The position numbers were made by a program, and so were the translations under genes. The notes under the pieces were generated by a model, which was given only the letters and a program-made list of their open reading frames with translations, searched no databases and had not been told where the DNA came from. A DNA stretch of 64,000 nucleotides. It comes from Flagellimonas aurea. Its GTDB lineage: Bacteria > Bacteroidota > Bacteroidia > Flavobacteriales > Flavobacteriaceae. Position 1 is the stretch's first letter. Each line of letters opens with the position of its first letter. Shown piece after piece: positions 1 to 9,129 of this stretch. The stretch is taken from contig NZ_JAFLNL010000004.1 of the NCBI RefSeq assembly GCF_017313785.1, forward strand, positions 124,001 to 188,000, read 5' to 3'.

Positions 1-584
1 AAGTTCTGTGCTGGGTTGCCTTGGACAGGGCCATTAAGGTCGCGAACATGTTCGGGAAAACCAGAAAATTGGAGCGTTGGACGGCCCTTGAGCAGAAAAT
101 TAAGGATGATATCCACGAAAATGCATGGAACAGCGATATCAATGCTTTTGTACAGTCGTATGGATCCCGTCATTTGGATGCATCCGTACTGTTGATGGAA
201 CCTTATGGTTTTATCCATGCCCGTGATCCAAAATATGTGAGCACAGTAAAGGCCATAGAGGAAGGTTTGAGCAATGATGGTCTTTTGTACCGCTATAAAA
301 ACGAGGACGACTTCGGATTGCCATCATCGTCTTTCACCATTTGTACGTTCTGGTTTATCAATGCACTCTTCAAAATAGGGGAGGAAGAAAAGGCTTTGGA
401 GCAGTTCGAGCGTTTATTGAGCTACAGCAACCATTTGGGATTGTTCAGCGAGGACATCGATTTTAAGACAAAGCGTTTGTTGGGCAATTTCCCACAAGCG
501 TACTCGCATTTGGCACTCATTGAGTGCGCCATCAACTTTTCTTCCAAACAGAAGGACGAGCGCATATTGGAGTCCATCAAGTAA
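1..584 (+). CDS. Glycoside hydrolase family 15 (glucoamylase/trehalase-like), C-terminal part
   Basis: The 5' end lies outside the window. The frame is open from base 3 and reads VLCWVALDRA before the first possible TTG start, so that TTG is internal. The segment is the end of the GH15 (alpha/alpha)6 barrel: a CWVALDRA helix, a DASVLLMEPYGF stretch and a FTICTFWFINAL helix are typical of bacterial GH15 enzymes that release glucose from alpha-glucans or trehalose. No signal peptide can be judged because the N-terminus is missing. The gene ends at TAA and is followed by a REP-like repeat and a bidirectional terminator shared with the convergent fadE. Family call is firm; exact substrate is not determinable. 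Confidence 0.85.
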   Translation, partial: VLCWVALDRAIKVANMFGKTRKLERWTALEQKIKDDIHENAWNSDINAFVQSYGSRHLDASVLLMEPYGFIHARDPKYVSTVKAIEEGLSNDGLLYRYKNEDDFGLPSSSFTICTFWFINALFKIGEEEKALEQFERLLSYSNHLGLFSEDIDFKTKRLLGNFPQAYSHLALIECAINFSSKQKDERILESIK

Positions 585-601
585 GCTGTATAAAGAACAA
601 T

Positions 602-678
602 TGTCATCTCGAGCGCATTCGAGGGGTCCTTGGGAAATCGCAAGTTTGGTTTTGGTCTCGACTGCGCTCGACCTGACA
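602..678. repeat. REP-like inverted repeat pair
   Basis: Two arms in inverted orientation, 602-623 and 657-678, carry the core TCGAGCGNNNTCGAG and end in TGTCA/TGACA. The same core recurs at 15094-15150 as a second pair and at 10342-10366 as a single arm inside purL. This looks like a dispersed palindromic element of the genome sitting between convergent genes. Confidence 0.6.
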
Positions 679-702
679 TAACTGTACCAAATAAAAAAGA
701 AT

Positions 703-728
703 AAAAAACGCCCCGATCGGGGCGTTTT
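703..728. terminator. Bidirectional terminator
   Basis: A perfect palindrome (arm AAAACGCCCC at 705-714, centre GATC, matching arm 719-728) gives a GC stem with A/T tails on both sides. It lies between the convergent GH15 and fadE genes and can serve both. Confidence 0.85.
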
Positions 729-764
729 CAAATCCTAGAGGGTTGAACCCAGCAATTATTTGAA

Positions 765-2576
765 TTAGTCAAAGGTATACCCGTTATCTGCGGCAACTTT
801 GTCGGCAATTTGCGTTCTAAGTTTCACAACATTGGGTTGGTTTGTATACTTGGTGAAGCGTTTTAGGCCCATCAGCATCATTCGTTGTTCATCACCCTCG
901 GCAAAGGAAACAATACCTTCCTTGGCTTTTTGCTGAATGATGTCGACCGTTCTGTACAAATACAATTTCGACATTGCGATTTGTGTAGCTTGTGCTTCTT
1001 CACCAAAGCGTTTTGCATTTTTCTCCGTTCTGAGGATAGCGGATTCTGCCATATAGATTTGAATCAAGATATCGGAAGCGGCCATCAGCAACATTTGATG
1101 TTCTTCCAAATCGGGACCAAATTTCTGAACAGCGCTACCAGCGACCATCAAGAATACTTTTTTCAATCGTGCGATCAAATCTTTTTCTTCTGAAAGCAGT
1201 TCCGAATAGTCTGGGGTGTCGAACGATGGAATTCCCATCAACTCTTCACCCACTTTTGTAGCAGGGCCCAAAAGGTCAACATGGCCCTTCATGGCTTTCT
1301 TCACCAACATGCCTACGGAAAGCATGCGGTTGATTTCGTTCGTTCCTTCGTAAATCCTTGAAATACGGGCATCTCTCCACGCAGATTCCATTGGGGTGTC
1401 GGCGCTAAAGCCCATTCCCCCGAACACTTGAATACCCTCATCGGTGGTGTGCTGAACGTGTTCGGAAACGGCTACCTTCAAAATGGAACATTCAATGGCA
1501 TATTCCTCAACACCTTTCAACTCTGCTTCTTGGTGGGAATTACCACTTGCTTCGCGAATGGCAATTCTGTCCTCAATATTTTTTGCGGCACGATAACATG
1601 CTGCTTCATCCACATAGGCATTGGTGGCCATATCTGCAATTTTTGCTTTGATGGCACCGAAGTTTATGATAGGGGTCTTGAATTGGATGCGTTCGTTAGC
1701 GTATTTGGTCGCTTCGTTGATAACACGACGCTGAGCTTCCAAACAAGCTGCTGCCAATTTGATCCTGCCCACATTAAGGGCGTTCATGGCTATCTTGAAT
1801 CCATTTCCTCTTTCGGAAAGCATGTTTTCAACGGGTACCTTGGTCTCATTGAAGAACACTTGGCGGGTAGAGGAGGAGTGGATACCCAATTTCTTTTCTT
1901 CGTCACCAAAACTGATTCCGTTTTCCTTGTCATTTTCAACAATAAAACCTGTAATGTTCTTATCGTCCTCAATCCTGGCAAAAACAATGAACAGATTGCA
2001 GAATCCAGCATTGGAAATCCACATTTTCTGCCCTGTGATGCTGTAATATTTGCCATCATCTGAAAGTACAGCCTTTGTTTTACCAGAATTGGCATCGGAA
2101 CCAGCTCCTGGCTCTGTTAAGCAATAGGCTCCGAACCATTCGCCCGTGGCCAATCTGGGAACATATTTTTGCTTTTGCTCCTCGGTTCCGTAGAGTGTGA
2201 TGGGCATGGTACCAATCCCTGTGTGCGCGCCGAACGCCGTACTGAATGAGCCAGTGGCGCCAGAAATGTAGTCGCAAACCAGCATGGTGGACACAAACCC
2301 CATTCCCATACCGCCATACGCTTCGGGTACCGCTACGCTCAATAAGCCGAGTTCGCCTGCCTTTCGCATGCATTCTTCGGTGTATGCATAGTCTTTTTTC
2401 TCAAAGCGTTCCCAATGGGCCCAAAGTTCGCGGTCTACGAATTCCTTGGTGCTTTCGCGCATCATTTTTTGTTCTTCGTTGAGGTCCTCAAGGGTAAATA
2501 CATCCTCGCATTTGGTCTCCTTGACCAAGAATTGACCTCCTCTCAAAATTTCTTTGTTTGTAGTTTCTGTACTCAT
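765..2576 (-). CDS. fadE: Acyl-CoA dehydrogenase, FadE type (603 aa)
   Basis: Flavoenzyme for the first beta-oxidation step, acyl-CoA to trans-2-enoyl-CoA. The N-terminal, middle and C-terminal ACAD domains are all visible: a FAD-contact stretch CLTEPGAGSDA, GQKMWISNAG, and YEGTNEI near residue 410, where the family has its catalytic base. The roughly 180 residues after the ACAD core match the long form seen in Bacillus subtilis FadE, not the E. coli enzyme. It is the last gene of the marR-fadN-fadA-4HB-fadE unit, 39 bp after the four-helix-bundle gene. ATG is followed at once by MSTETTNKEILRGG, a normal start for this type. Confidence 0.93.
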   Translation of the reverse strand: MSTETTNKEILRGGQFLVKETKCEDVFTLEDLNEEQKMMRESTKEFVDRELWAHWERFEKKDYAYTEECMRKAGELGLLSVAVPEAYGGMGMGFVSTMLVCDYISGATGSFSTAFGAHTGIGTMPITLYGTEEQKQKYVPRLATGEWFGAYCLTEPGAGSDANSGKTKAVLSDDGKYYSITGQKMWISNAGFCNLFIVFARIEDDKNITGFIVENDKENGISFGDEEKKLGIHSSSTRQVFFNETKVPVENMLSERGNGFKIAMNALNVGRIKLAAACLEAQRRVINEATKYANERIQFKTPIINFGAIKAKIADMATNAYVDEAACYRAAKNIEDRIAIREASGNSHQEAELKGVEEYAIECSILKVAVSEHVQHTTDEGIQVFGGMGFSADTPMESAWRDARISRIYEGTNEINRMLSVGMLVKKAMKGHVDLLGPATKVGEELMGIPSFDTPDYSELLSEEKDLIARLKKVFLMVAGSAVQKFGPDLEEHQMLLMAASDILIQIYMAESAILRTEKNAKRFGEEAQATQIAMSKLYLYRTVDIIQQKAKEGIVSFAEGDEQRMMLMGLKRFTKYTNQPNVVKLRTQIADKVAADNGYTFD

Positions 2577-2590
2577 TTTTTATTGATTTA

Positions 2591-2617
2591 AGATTCAGGA
2601 GACAAGAATCAGGACTT
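2591..2617 (+). repeat. Intergenic repeat, left copy L1
   Basis: A 27-base segment beginning AGATTCAGGAGACAAGAATC. It matches 22 of 27 positions of L2 at 4215-4241, and its inverted partner R1 is on the other side of the four-helix-bundle gene. It overlaps the stop codon of that gene. Confidence 0.55.
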
Positions 2618-2972
2618 ATTTCAAACCATCTTGAAACCTTGAAATCATTTTCTGTAACTGTTGGATTTTTTGCTCTAAAAATTCAAATCTTTCATCGGAA
2701 ATATATTGCTGGTTAAAGGCAACTATCAATTGTGTTTCCCACTCAAAACTTGAGCCTAGACTATCCTCTATATATTTATTAAAATGCTTATTTGATGATT
2801 TGCTAGTGCCTTCCGCAATATTTGAAGGAATTGAAACAGCACAACGAATCAATTGGGAGACTAGATTGAATTTTTCCATAGTAGGAAATTCTCTAATCAT
2901 TTTATATGTTTCCTCAACTAAAACCATTCCTTCTTGCCAAATCTTAAGTTTTTTGAAATTATGTTTACCCAT
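2616..2972 (-). CDS. Four-helix-bundle protein (S23/intervening-sequence family)
   Basis: 118 aa, all-helical, with the family hallmarks: LKIWQEGM at the start, a FP...YxLxxQLxRCAVSIPSNIAEG-like region (here SQLIRCAVSIPSNIAEG), and a C-terminal helix ending in glutamines and lysines. The family was first found as ORFs inside 23S rRNA intervening sequences and is scattered in Bacteroidota genomes; its function is unknown, though diversity-generating-element Avd proteins share the fold. Here it interrupts a fatty-acid operon between fadA and fadE and is bordered by inverted repeats L1 and R1. It is unlikely to have a role in beta-oxidation; it looks like an inserted passenger. Confidence 0.88.
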   Translation of the reverse strand: MGKHNFKKLKIWQEGMVLVEETYKMIREFPTMEKFNLVSQLIRCAVSIPSNIAEGTSKSSNKHFNKYIEDSLGSSFEWETQLIVAFNQQYISDERFEFLEQKIQQLQKMISRFQDGLK

Positions 2973-2973
2973 A

Positions 2974-2993
2974 GTCTTGATTCTTGCTTCTAA
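2974..2993 (-). repeat. Intergenic repeat, right copy R1
   Basis: On the minus strand it reads TTAGAAGCAAGAATCAAGAC, identical to R2 (4259-4278) at 19 of 20 positions. It lies between the fadA stop and the start of the four-helix-bundle gene, in inverted orientation to L1. Confidence 0.55.
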
Positions 2994-3005
2994 GAGTCCT
3001 GGTTC

Positions 3006-4196
3006 CTACGATAAAAACTCGAATATCCCCGCGGCACCTTGGCCTGTACCTACGCACATGGTCACCATGCCGTATTTGCCCTTCATGTCCCGCTTTCTCA
3101 TTTCATCAAAAAGTTGAACGGACAATTTGGCCCCAGTACATCCAAGTGGATGCCCGAGCGCTATGGCTCCTCCGTTCACGTTGACGATGTCCTGATTCAA
3201 TCCAAGCTCTCGAATAACAGCTATCGATTGCGATGCGAAGGCTTCGTTCAACTCGATGAGGTCTATTTGGTCCTGTTTCATCCCTGCTTGTTTTAGCGCT
3301 TTTGGAATGGCTTTTACAGGTCCAATCCCCATGATTCTTGGTTCCACACCTGCTGCGGCATAGTTGACCAATCTTGCAACGGGCTCCAAGTTCAATTCTT
3401 TGACCATTTCCTCGCTCATTACCATTACAAAGGCGGCGCCATCGCTCATTTGCGAAGAGTTACCTGCGGTTACGCTTCCTCCTTCGGCAAAAACTGGTCT
3501 TAACTTGTTCAACGTTGGGATGTTGGTTCCTTTTCTCGGACCTTCATCTTTTTTGACGGTGTATGTTTTGGTTTCTTTTTTTCCAGCTTCGTTCACAAAC
3601 GTGTGTTCGACTTCAATGGGCACGATTTGATCTTGAAAACGACCTTCTTCTTGGGCCTTTAATGCTTTCATGTGGGAATTGAAGGCGAATTCATCTTGGT
3701 CCTCACGAGATACCTTGAATTGTTTGGCAACGGCTTCGGCGGTAAGCCCCATGCCCCAATAATAATCTTCGTGACCTTCTTTGGCCGTAGCGTAATCAGG
3801 AGTGGGTTTGTAGCCCCCCATGGGGATATAGCTCATGCTTTCGGCGCCGCCAGCAATGATGCAATCCGCCATTCCCGACTGTATTTTTGCCGTTGCAATC
3901 CCGATGGTTTCCAATCCTGATGCACAATAACGGTTTACCGTAACCCCAGGTACATCCTCAATGTTCAGACCCATTAAGGAAATCAGTCTTCCCATGTTCA
4001 AACCTTGTTCGGCTTCTGGCATGGCGTTCCCCACAATAACGTCGTCAATACGTTTTTTGTCCAGTTGGGGAAGCTCATTCATCATGTATTCGATGGTTTC
4101 CGCCGCCAGTTCATCTGGGCGCTTAAACCTAAACAGGCCTTTGGGCGCTTTGCCTACGGCTGTTCTGTATGCTTTTACTATGTATGCTGTTTTCAT
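3006..4196 (-). CDS. fadA: Acetyl-CoA C-acyltransferase (3-ketoacyl-CoA thiolase)
   Basis: Last step of beta-oxidation: thiolytic cleavage of 3-ketoacyl-CoA to acetyl-CoA and a shortened acyl-CoA. Visible are the nucleophile motif [12 protein letters not shown] (Cys near residue 89), the GHPLGCTGA motif and the C-terminal [10 protein letters not shown] with the second cysteine. The 396-residue length from the ATG at 4196 ([15 protein letters not shown]) fits the family; an upstream in-frame ATG at 4229 would add eleven non-conserved residues and is rejected. It lies 78 bp after fadN and before the four-helix-bundle gene. Confidence 0.93.
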   Translation of the reverse strand: MKTAYIVKAYRTAVGKAPKGLFRFKRPDELAAETIEYMMNELPQLDKKRIDDVIVGNAMPEAEQGLNMGRLISLMGLNIEDVPGVTVNRYCASGLETIGIATAKIQSGMADCIIAGGAESMSYIPMGGYKPTPDYATAKEGHEDYYWGMGLTAEAVAKQFKVSREDQDEFAFNSHMKALKAQEEGRFQDQIVPIEVEHTFVNEAGKKETKTYTVKKDEGPRKGTNIPTLNKLRPVFAEGGSVTAGNSSQMSDGAAFVMVMSEEMVKELNLEPVARLVNYAAAGVEPRIMGIGPVKAIPKALKQAGMKQDQIDLIELNEAFASQSIAVIRELGLNQDIVNVNGGAIALGHPLGCTGAKLSVQLFDEMRKRDMKGKYGMVTMCVGTGQGAAGIFEFLS

Positions 4197-4214
4197 TTTT
4201 TCTTTTTGATTTTT

Positions 4215-4278
4215 AGATTCAAGAACCAAGAGTCAGGATTTTAGGTCTTGGCTCTTTTGTCTTGATTCTTGTTTCTAA
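4215..4278. repeat. Intergenic repeat pair L2-R2 without a gene between
   Basis: L2 (4215-4241) and R2 (4259-4278, minus strand) are relatives of L1 and R1 placed in the same inverted arrangement but separated by only 17 bases. The pair forms an imperfect palindrome of about 64 bases filling the fadN-fadA gap; R2 overlaps the fadN stop codon. It resembles a MITE-like or empty version of the element that holds the four-helix-bundle gene. Confidence 0.5.
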
Positions 4279-6680
4279 TTTCTCAATGGTTTCCCAGTCT
4301 TCAACATGTGTTGGATACGTTCCAGTGTCTTTCTCTCGGTACAAAGTGATAAGAATGCTTCGCGTTCCAAATCCAAAAGGTATTGTTCGGTTACCATTGT
4401 CGCTTCAGAAAGGTCCCCGCCCGCCATTACATAGGCCAGTTTGTCGGCAATCTTTTTGTCGTGTTCAGAAATGTAATGTCCAGCTTCCATAGAGTCCGTT
4501 CCTACCAAGAACATACCCAAAGCCTGTTTTCCAAGCACCTTAACATCCTTGCGTTTGACGGGTTTGGTATAGCCTGCGTCTGCCATCAGTTTGGCATACG
4601 CTTTCGCTGTTGCAATTTGACGGTCTTTGTTGACAACGACCACATCTTTTCCTTTTTGAAGGATACCTAAATCAAAGGCCTCATAAGCTGAAGTTGATAC
4701 TTTGGCCATCCCGATGGTAAGGAAGTACTCTTGAAGCACGTTGAGCTCCACATCGTTTTTTCTGAAGGTATCGGAAGCCCGAAGCGCCATTTCCTTGGAA
4801 CCGCCTCCGCCAGGAATCACACCTACGCCGAATTCAACCAAACCAATATAGGTTTCGGCCGCGGCCACCACCTTATCCGCATGTAGCGAAAGTTCGCAAC
4901 CACCGCCCAAACACATACCATGCGGTGCAGAAACTGTTGGGATGGAGGAATATCGCATCCGCATCATGGTATCCTGGAACATTTTGATGGCCATGTTCAG
5001 CTCATCATATTCTTGTTCCACGGCCATCATAAAAATCATCCCGATATTGGCACCAACAGAGAAGTTGGCAGCTTGGTTACCAATAACCAATCCTGCAAAA
5101 TCCTTTTCGGCCAGATCTACGGCTTTGTTCAAGCCAGCCAACACATCGCCCCCAATGGTGTTCATCTTGGATTGGAACTCACAGTTCAGGATTCCATCAC
5201 CCAAATCTTCGATAACAACACCACTGTTTTTGAAGACTTCCTTGGTTTTTCTGATGTTGTCCAAAATAATGAACGCATCCTGGCCAGGAACTTTTTCCAT
5301 GGTCTTTTTGGGAATGTCGTAGAAGTAGGTGTTGCCTTCCTTCACGGTGTAGAAGGAATCAATTCCCGCTTCTTTCATTTCGGATACCCAAGGAGCGGCT
5401 TCCAGACCTTCGGCCTTGATGAATTCAAGCCCTTTGTCGAGTCCTACGGCGTCCCAAATTTGGAACGGTCCATGTTCCCACCCGAAGCCAGCCTTCATGG
5501 CATCATCTATTTTGTACAATTCGTCCGTAATTTCGGGAATACGGTGGGTCACGTAGGCGAAAAGTGCTCCAAAGCTCTTTCTGTAGAATTCTCCTGCTTT
5601 GTCCTTACCGTCTACCAATACGGGGAAACGATCAATTACTTTATCAATGGTCTTGGTGAGCTCCAAAGTGGCAAACTTTGCACTTTTTTTGGAGCGGTAG
5701 TCCATGGTGTCCAAATCCAGTGTTAGGATTTCGCTCTTACCATCGTCTCCCTTGACTTTTTTGTAGAAGCCTTGTCCAGTTTTACTTCCCAACCATTTGT
5801 TATCCATCATGGTTTGTATGAAGTCGGGCAATTGGAACAGTTCATGACGTTCATCGTCCTTGCAGTTTTCACTGATTCCGTTGGCCACGTGTACAAGCGT
5901 GTCCAATCCAACCACATCCACCGTGCGGAAGGTGGCGGATTTCGGTCGTCCGATCACAGGTCCTGTCAACTTATCCACTTCTTCCACCGTCATACCCATT
6001 TCCTTGACCATGTGGAACAAGCTTTGTATGCTGAATATTCCGATACGGTTACCGATAAATGCGGGTGTGTCCTTGGCAACGACCGAGGTTTTCCCCAAGT
6101 ATTGTTCACCATATCCATTCAAAAAGTCCAGAACCTCTTGGGAAGTTTTAGGACCAGGAATAATTTCGAATAGCTTTAAATATCGGGCTGGGTTAAAAAA
6201 GTGTGTTCCACAGAAATGTTTCTGGAAATCATCACTTCTTCCTTCGCTCATAAAGCGGATGGGAATCCCCGATGTGTTCGAAGTGATTAAAGTTCCAGGG
6301 GTACGGTGTTTGTCCAAATTCTCAAACACTTGTTTTTTGATGTCCAACCGTTCCACGACCACTTCAATGATCCAATCTACATCGGCCACTTTGGAAATAT
6401 CATCTTCCATATTTCCAGTTGTGATGCGATCGGCAAAGCTTTTGTGATAAATAGGGGAGGGTTTGGATTTTAAGGCGGAAGCCAGTGATTCGTTCACCAA
6501 GCGATTGCGGACCGCTTTGTCCTCCAAGGTGAGTCCTTGCGCCTTTTCCTTATCGGTAAGTTCACGTGGGACTATATCCAATAATAGTACTTCGACCCCA
6601 ATATTCGCAAAATGGCATGCAATGCCACTTCCCATAATTCCGGAACCGATTACGGCAACTTTGTTTATATGCCTTTTCAT
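4275..6680 (-). CDS. fadN: 3-hydroxyacyl-CoA dehydrogenase / enoyl-CoA hydratase, FadN type
   Basis: 801-aa bifunctional enzyme for the hydration and second oxidation steps of beta-oxidation. The N-terminal half is the NAD-dependent dehydrogenase, with the Rossmann motif GSGIMGSGIA at residues 12-21 and a GTHFFNPARYLKLFEI stretch. The C-terminal third is a crotonase domain with GMCLGGGCELSLHAD near residue 593 and a GVIPGGGGSKE motif. This order (dehydrogenase first, hydratase last) is that of B. subtilis FadN, opposite to E. coli FadB. It starts 15 bp after the marR stop and is therefore probably co-transcribed with it. Confidence 0.93.
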   Translation of the reverse strand: MKRHINKVAVIGSGIMGSGIACHFANIGVEVLLLDIVPRELTDKEKAQGLTLEDKAVRNRLVNESLASALKSKPSPIYHKSFADRITTGNMEDDISKVADVDWIIEVVVERLDIKKQVFENLDKHRTPGTLITSNTSGIPIRFMSEGRSDDFQKHFCGTHFFNPARYLKLFEIIPGPKTSQEVLDFLNGYGEQYLGKTSVVAKDTPAFIGNRIGIFSIQSLFHMVKEMGMTVEEVDKLTGPVIGRPKSATFRTVDVVGLDTLVHVANGISENCKDDERHELFQLPDFIQTMMDNKWLGSKTGQGFYKKVKGDDGKSEILTLDLDTMDYRSKKSAKFATLELTKTIDKVIDRFPVLVDGKDKAGEFYRKSFGALFAYVTHRIPEITDELYKIDDAMKAGFGWEHGPFQIWDAVGLDKGLEFIKAEGLEAAPWVSEMKEAGIDSFYTVKEGNTYFYDIPKKTMEKVPGQDAFIILDNIRKTKEVFKNSGVVIEDLGDGILNCEFQSKMNTIGGDVLAGLNKAVDLAEKDFAGLVIGNQAANFSVGANIGMIFMMAVEQEYDELNMAIKMFQDTMMRMRYSSIPTVSAPHGMCLGGGCELSLHADKVVAAAETYIGLVEFGVGVIPGGGGSKEMALRASDTFRKNDVELNVLQEYFLTIGMAKVSTSAYEAFDLGILQKGKDVVVVNKDRQIATAKAYAKLMADAGYTKPVKRKDVKVLGKQALGMFLVGTDSMEAGHYISEHDKKIADKLAYVMAGGDLSEATMVTEQYLLDLEREAFLSLCTERKTLERIQHMLKTGKPLRN

Positions 6681-6695
6681 GTGCGGGTTTGTAAT

Positions 6696-7145
6696 TTAAT
6701 TATTAGTTGTTTTTGTATAGACTTTTTTGTCTGTAATAAGCTTATTGATGATGTCAATTATATTAAAGAAACCCACTAAATCTTCTTGCGTGGTATTTTC
6801 TTTGACCACTTCATTAAAACGCAGCACTACTTCTTTGGATTCTTCTCTTTTTTCCAAACCAAGTGGAGTCAAAAAGATTAGCACACCTCTGCCATCTTTT
6901 GGGTTACGTTTACGCTCTATATAGCCTCTTTCTTCAATATTCTTTAGTATTCTGGACAAACTTGTTGCTTCCATTCCCATTTTAGGTCCCAAAGTGGTAC
7001 TCGGTGTACCTCCTTTTGGGGCGATGCTCAGTAAGGTAAATCCAATGGCCATTGTAAGCCCATAATTTTTAGCTTCCTCATTGTACATTTTGCTAACAGC
7101 TTGCCAGGTTGCCCTAAGGGCGTGATCAATGGTCAAATCTTTCAT
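6696..7145 (-). CDS. MarR-family transcriptional regulator of the fad operon
   Basis: 149 aa with the winged-helix core of MarR proteins: a recognition region MGMEATSLSRILKNIEERGYIERKRNPKDGRGV, where the basic wing follows the recognition helix, then a dimerisation helix. It is the first gene of the leftward fadN-fadA-4HB-fadE unit. A perfect 28-bp palindrome lies 31 bp before its ATG and covers the upstream part of the promoter, so autorepression of the whole operon, relieved by an acyl-CoA or fatty acid, is the simplest reading (inference). The ligand cannot be seen in the sequence. Confidence 0.9.
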   Translation of the reverse strand: MKDLTIDHALRATWQAVSKMYNEEAKNYGLTMAIGFTLLSIAPKGGTPSTTLGPKMGMEATSLSRILKNIEERGYIERKRNPKDGRGVLIFLTPLGLEKREESKEVVLRFNEVVKENTTQEDLVGFFNIIDIINKLITDKKVYTKTTNN

Positions 7146-7164
7146 AGAACTTGTTTGGTATTCT

Positions 7165-7203
7165 CAAATATATAAAAATTTATTATGCATGCATAATAAA
7201 TTT
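7165..7203 (-). promoter_or_regulatory. marR-fad promoter with 28-bp perfect palindromic operator
   Basis: Positions 7176-7203 form a perfect palindrome with half-site AAATTTATTATGCA. On the minus strand a flavobacterial -7 box TATATTTG lies at 7172-7165, so the palindrome occupies the -33 side of the promoter. Position, symmetry and adjacency to marR make it the likely MarR operator. Confidence 0.75.
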
Positions 7204-7218
7204 GGATTAATAATGGCG

Positions 7219-7244
7219 AAAAAAAAGCCTGCAATCTGCAGGCT
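7219..7244 (-). terminator. Terminator of the acyl-CoA ligase gene
   Basis: Stem AGCCTGCA (7226-7233) / TGCAGGCT (7237-7244) with a three-base loop, followed on the minus strand by eight T residues. It separates the ligase gene from the marR-fad operon. Confidence 0.85.
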
Positions 7245-7267
7245 CTTAATTTTTTTAAAGGAATGGA

Positions 7268-9037
7268 TCAATGCCCATAAATATCATTGTACAAATCCAG
7301 ATACATTTCCTTAACGGGTTTACGTTTTAGTTTCATGGTAGGGGTAAGGTGTCCGTCTTCCACACTCCACACATCTGGTGTAAGCCTGAACTGTTTTACC
7401 TTTTCCCATTTGGCAAATTCTTGGTTGGCCCAATCCACTTCCTCTTGCATGCGAGCGATTACCTTTTCGTTTTTCACCAATTCTTCATTGGAGCCTAAGT
7501 CGATTTTATGTCGTTTGGCCCATTCCTTAACGAACTCAAAGTTGGGCTGAATCAGAGCGGCGGGCATTTTTTCACCCTCGCCCACTACCATAATCTGCTC
7601 AATGAACCTTGATTGCTTAAAACGGTTCTCCAACAATTGAGGAGCCACATATTTTCCACCAGAAGTTTTGAACATTTCCTTTTTACGGTCGGTAATGCGC
7701 AAAAAGCCTTCGGCATCAATCTCACCGATATCCCCCGTATGGAAATAGGCCCCTGTCATTACCTCGGCTGTTTTTTCGGGGTCTTTGTAGTAGCCCATCA
7801 TTACATTGGGACCTTTGCAAAGGATTTCTCCATCCTCGGCAATTTTCACTTCTACTTCATCAATCATTTTGCCTACGGTTCCGATTTTCCAACCTTTATT
7901 ACGTTGGTCGTTCACAGCAATCACGGGAGAGGTCTCCGTAAGTCCATAACCTTCCATTACGGGCATATCTGCGGCCGCAAATACCCTGGCAAGTCTGGGC
8001 TGCAAAGCTGCACTGCCTGAGACCATCACGGACAAATTACCGCCCAAACCTTCTTTCCATTTGCTGAAAATAAGTTTTCTGGCCAGTCCAAGTTTTTGCT
8101 CGTACCACCAGCCGTTGGCCCCATAAGGTTCAAACTTGAGACCTACTTCCACGGCCCAGAAGAACAATTTCTTTTTGATGCCCGTTAAAAGCGCTCCCTT
8201 GGCAATTATGGCATCATATACTTTTTCCAATAGACGAGGTACCACCGTCATTACGGTAGGCTTGACCTCTTTGATATTATCACTGATTTTGTCCAATCCT
8301 TCAGCAAAATGGATTTCAACTCCGCAATATTGGTATAAATACAAAATCATGCGTTCAAAAATGTGGCACACGGGCAAGAAACTTAGTGCCACCCCTTCGG
8401 TTTCAAAAGGTACCCTCGGTTGACTGCACAATACGTTGGAAACGATGTTGTTGTGAGATAGCATCACCCCTTTTGGTCTTCCCGTGGTTCCAGAAGTATA
8501 GATCAGGGTTGCCAAGTCATCAGGTGTAACGCTTTCTTTTAATTTTTCAACTTCTTCTTGATTGGAGGTGTCAGCTCCCATTTCCAGGACCTCGCTCCAG
8601 TTTTTGCAATCACTGAGTTGATCAAAGGAAAAAACATCTTTTAAATTCTTGACCTTGGATTGGATGGCCTTGACCTTTTCAAACACCTCTTCGCAAGAGA
8701 CAAAGCAAATCTTGGCTTCGGAGTGATTCAAAATGTATTCGTAATCCTCTTCTGCAATGGTCGGGTAAATAGGTACGTTCTGCGCCCCGATTTGGAGAAT
8801 CCCGATATCAACAATGTTCCATTCCGTACGGTTGGTCATGGAAATCACCGCAATTTTATCATTGGGTTTGAACCCCATCCTGAGCAAGGCCCTGCTTATC
8901 GCATTCGCTTTGTCAATGTATTCCTTGGTGGATGTTGCTATCCACGTACCGTCACTTTTGGTGACCAATGATTTTTCTAACGGGTATTTTTCAAGCTGAT
9001 AGTATGGGAAATCAAATAATCGGGTAACAGTTTGCAT
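7268..9037 (-). CDS. Long-chain fatty acid-CoA ligase (AMP-binding)
   Basis: Activates fatty acids to acyl-CoA with ATP. The ANL superfamily motifs are present: P-loop YTSGTTGRPKG near residues 178-190, GYGLTETSPV, and the ATPase motif YFHTGDIGEIDAEGFLRITDRKKEMFKTSGGK with the C-terminal catalytic lysine region. Length (589 aa) and the N-terminus MQTVTRLFDFPYYQLEKYP match the long-chain (LACS-type) ligases of Bacteroidota; the upstream ATG at 9064 adds nine unlikely residues. It sits just upstream of the marR-fad operon on the same strand, with its own terminator, and feeds that pathway. Confidence 0.93.
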   Translation of the reverse strand: MQTVTRLFDFPYYQLEKYPLEKSLVTKSDGTWIATSTKEYIDKANAISRALLRMGFKPNDKIAVISMTNRTEWNIVDIGILQIGAQNVPIYPTIAEEDYEYILNHSEAKICFVSCEEVFEKVKAIQSKVKNLKDVFSFDQLSDCKNWSEVLEMGADTSNQEEVEKLKESVTPDDLATLIYTSGTTGRPKGVMLSHNNIVSNVLCSQPRVPFETEGVALSFLPVCHIFERMILYLYQYCGVEIHFAEGLDKISDNIKEVKPTVMTVVPRLLEKVYDAIIAKGALLTGIKKKLFFWAVEVGLKFEPYGANGWWYEQKLGLARKLIFSKWKEGLGGNLSVMVSGSAALQPRLARVFAAADMPVMEGYGLTETSPVIAVNDQRNKGWKIGTVGKMIDEVEVKIAEDGEILCKGPNVMMGYYKDPEKTAEVMTGAYFHTGDIGEIDAEGFLRITDRKKEMFKTSGGKYVAPQLLENRFKQSRFIEQIMVVGEGEKMPAALIQPNFEFVKEWAKRHKIDLGSNEELVKNEKVIARMQEEVDWANQEFAKWEKVKQFRLTPDVWSVEDGHLTPTMKLKRKPVKEMYLDLYNDIYGH

Positions 9038-9129
9038 AGTAAGTTTTATGTAAAGCGATTGCAAATTAGGGAAAGAGAACCGTATTTTAAAACGAGTTAT
9101 TCAAAAAAAAGCATAATTATTTGGTAATT

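Noticed and set aside
1428..2063. 211-codon plus-strand frame opposite fadE, and similar long shadows opposite fadN and purL
   Set aside because: Fully antisense to conserved enzymes and composed of mirrored codons; typical of this codon usage.
3006..4229. Longer thiolase start at 4229
   Set aside because: The eleven added residues are lysine-rich and come from repeat sequence; the ATG at 4196 matches all thiolases.
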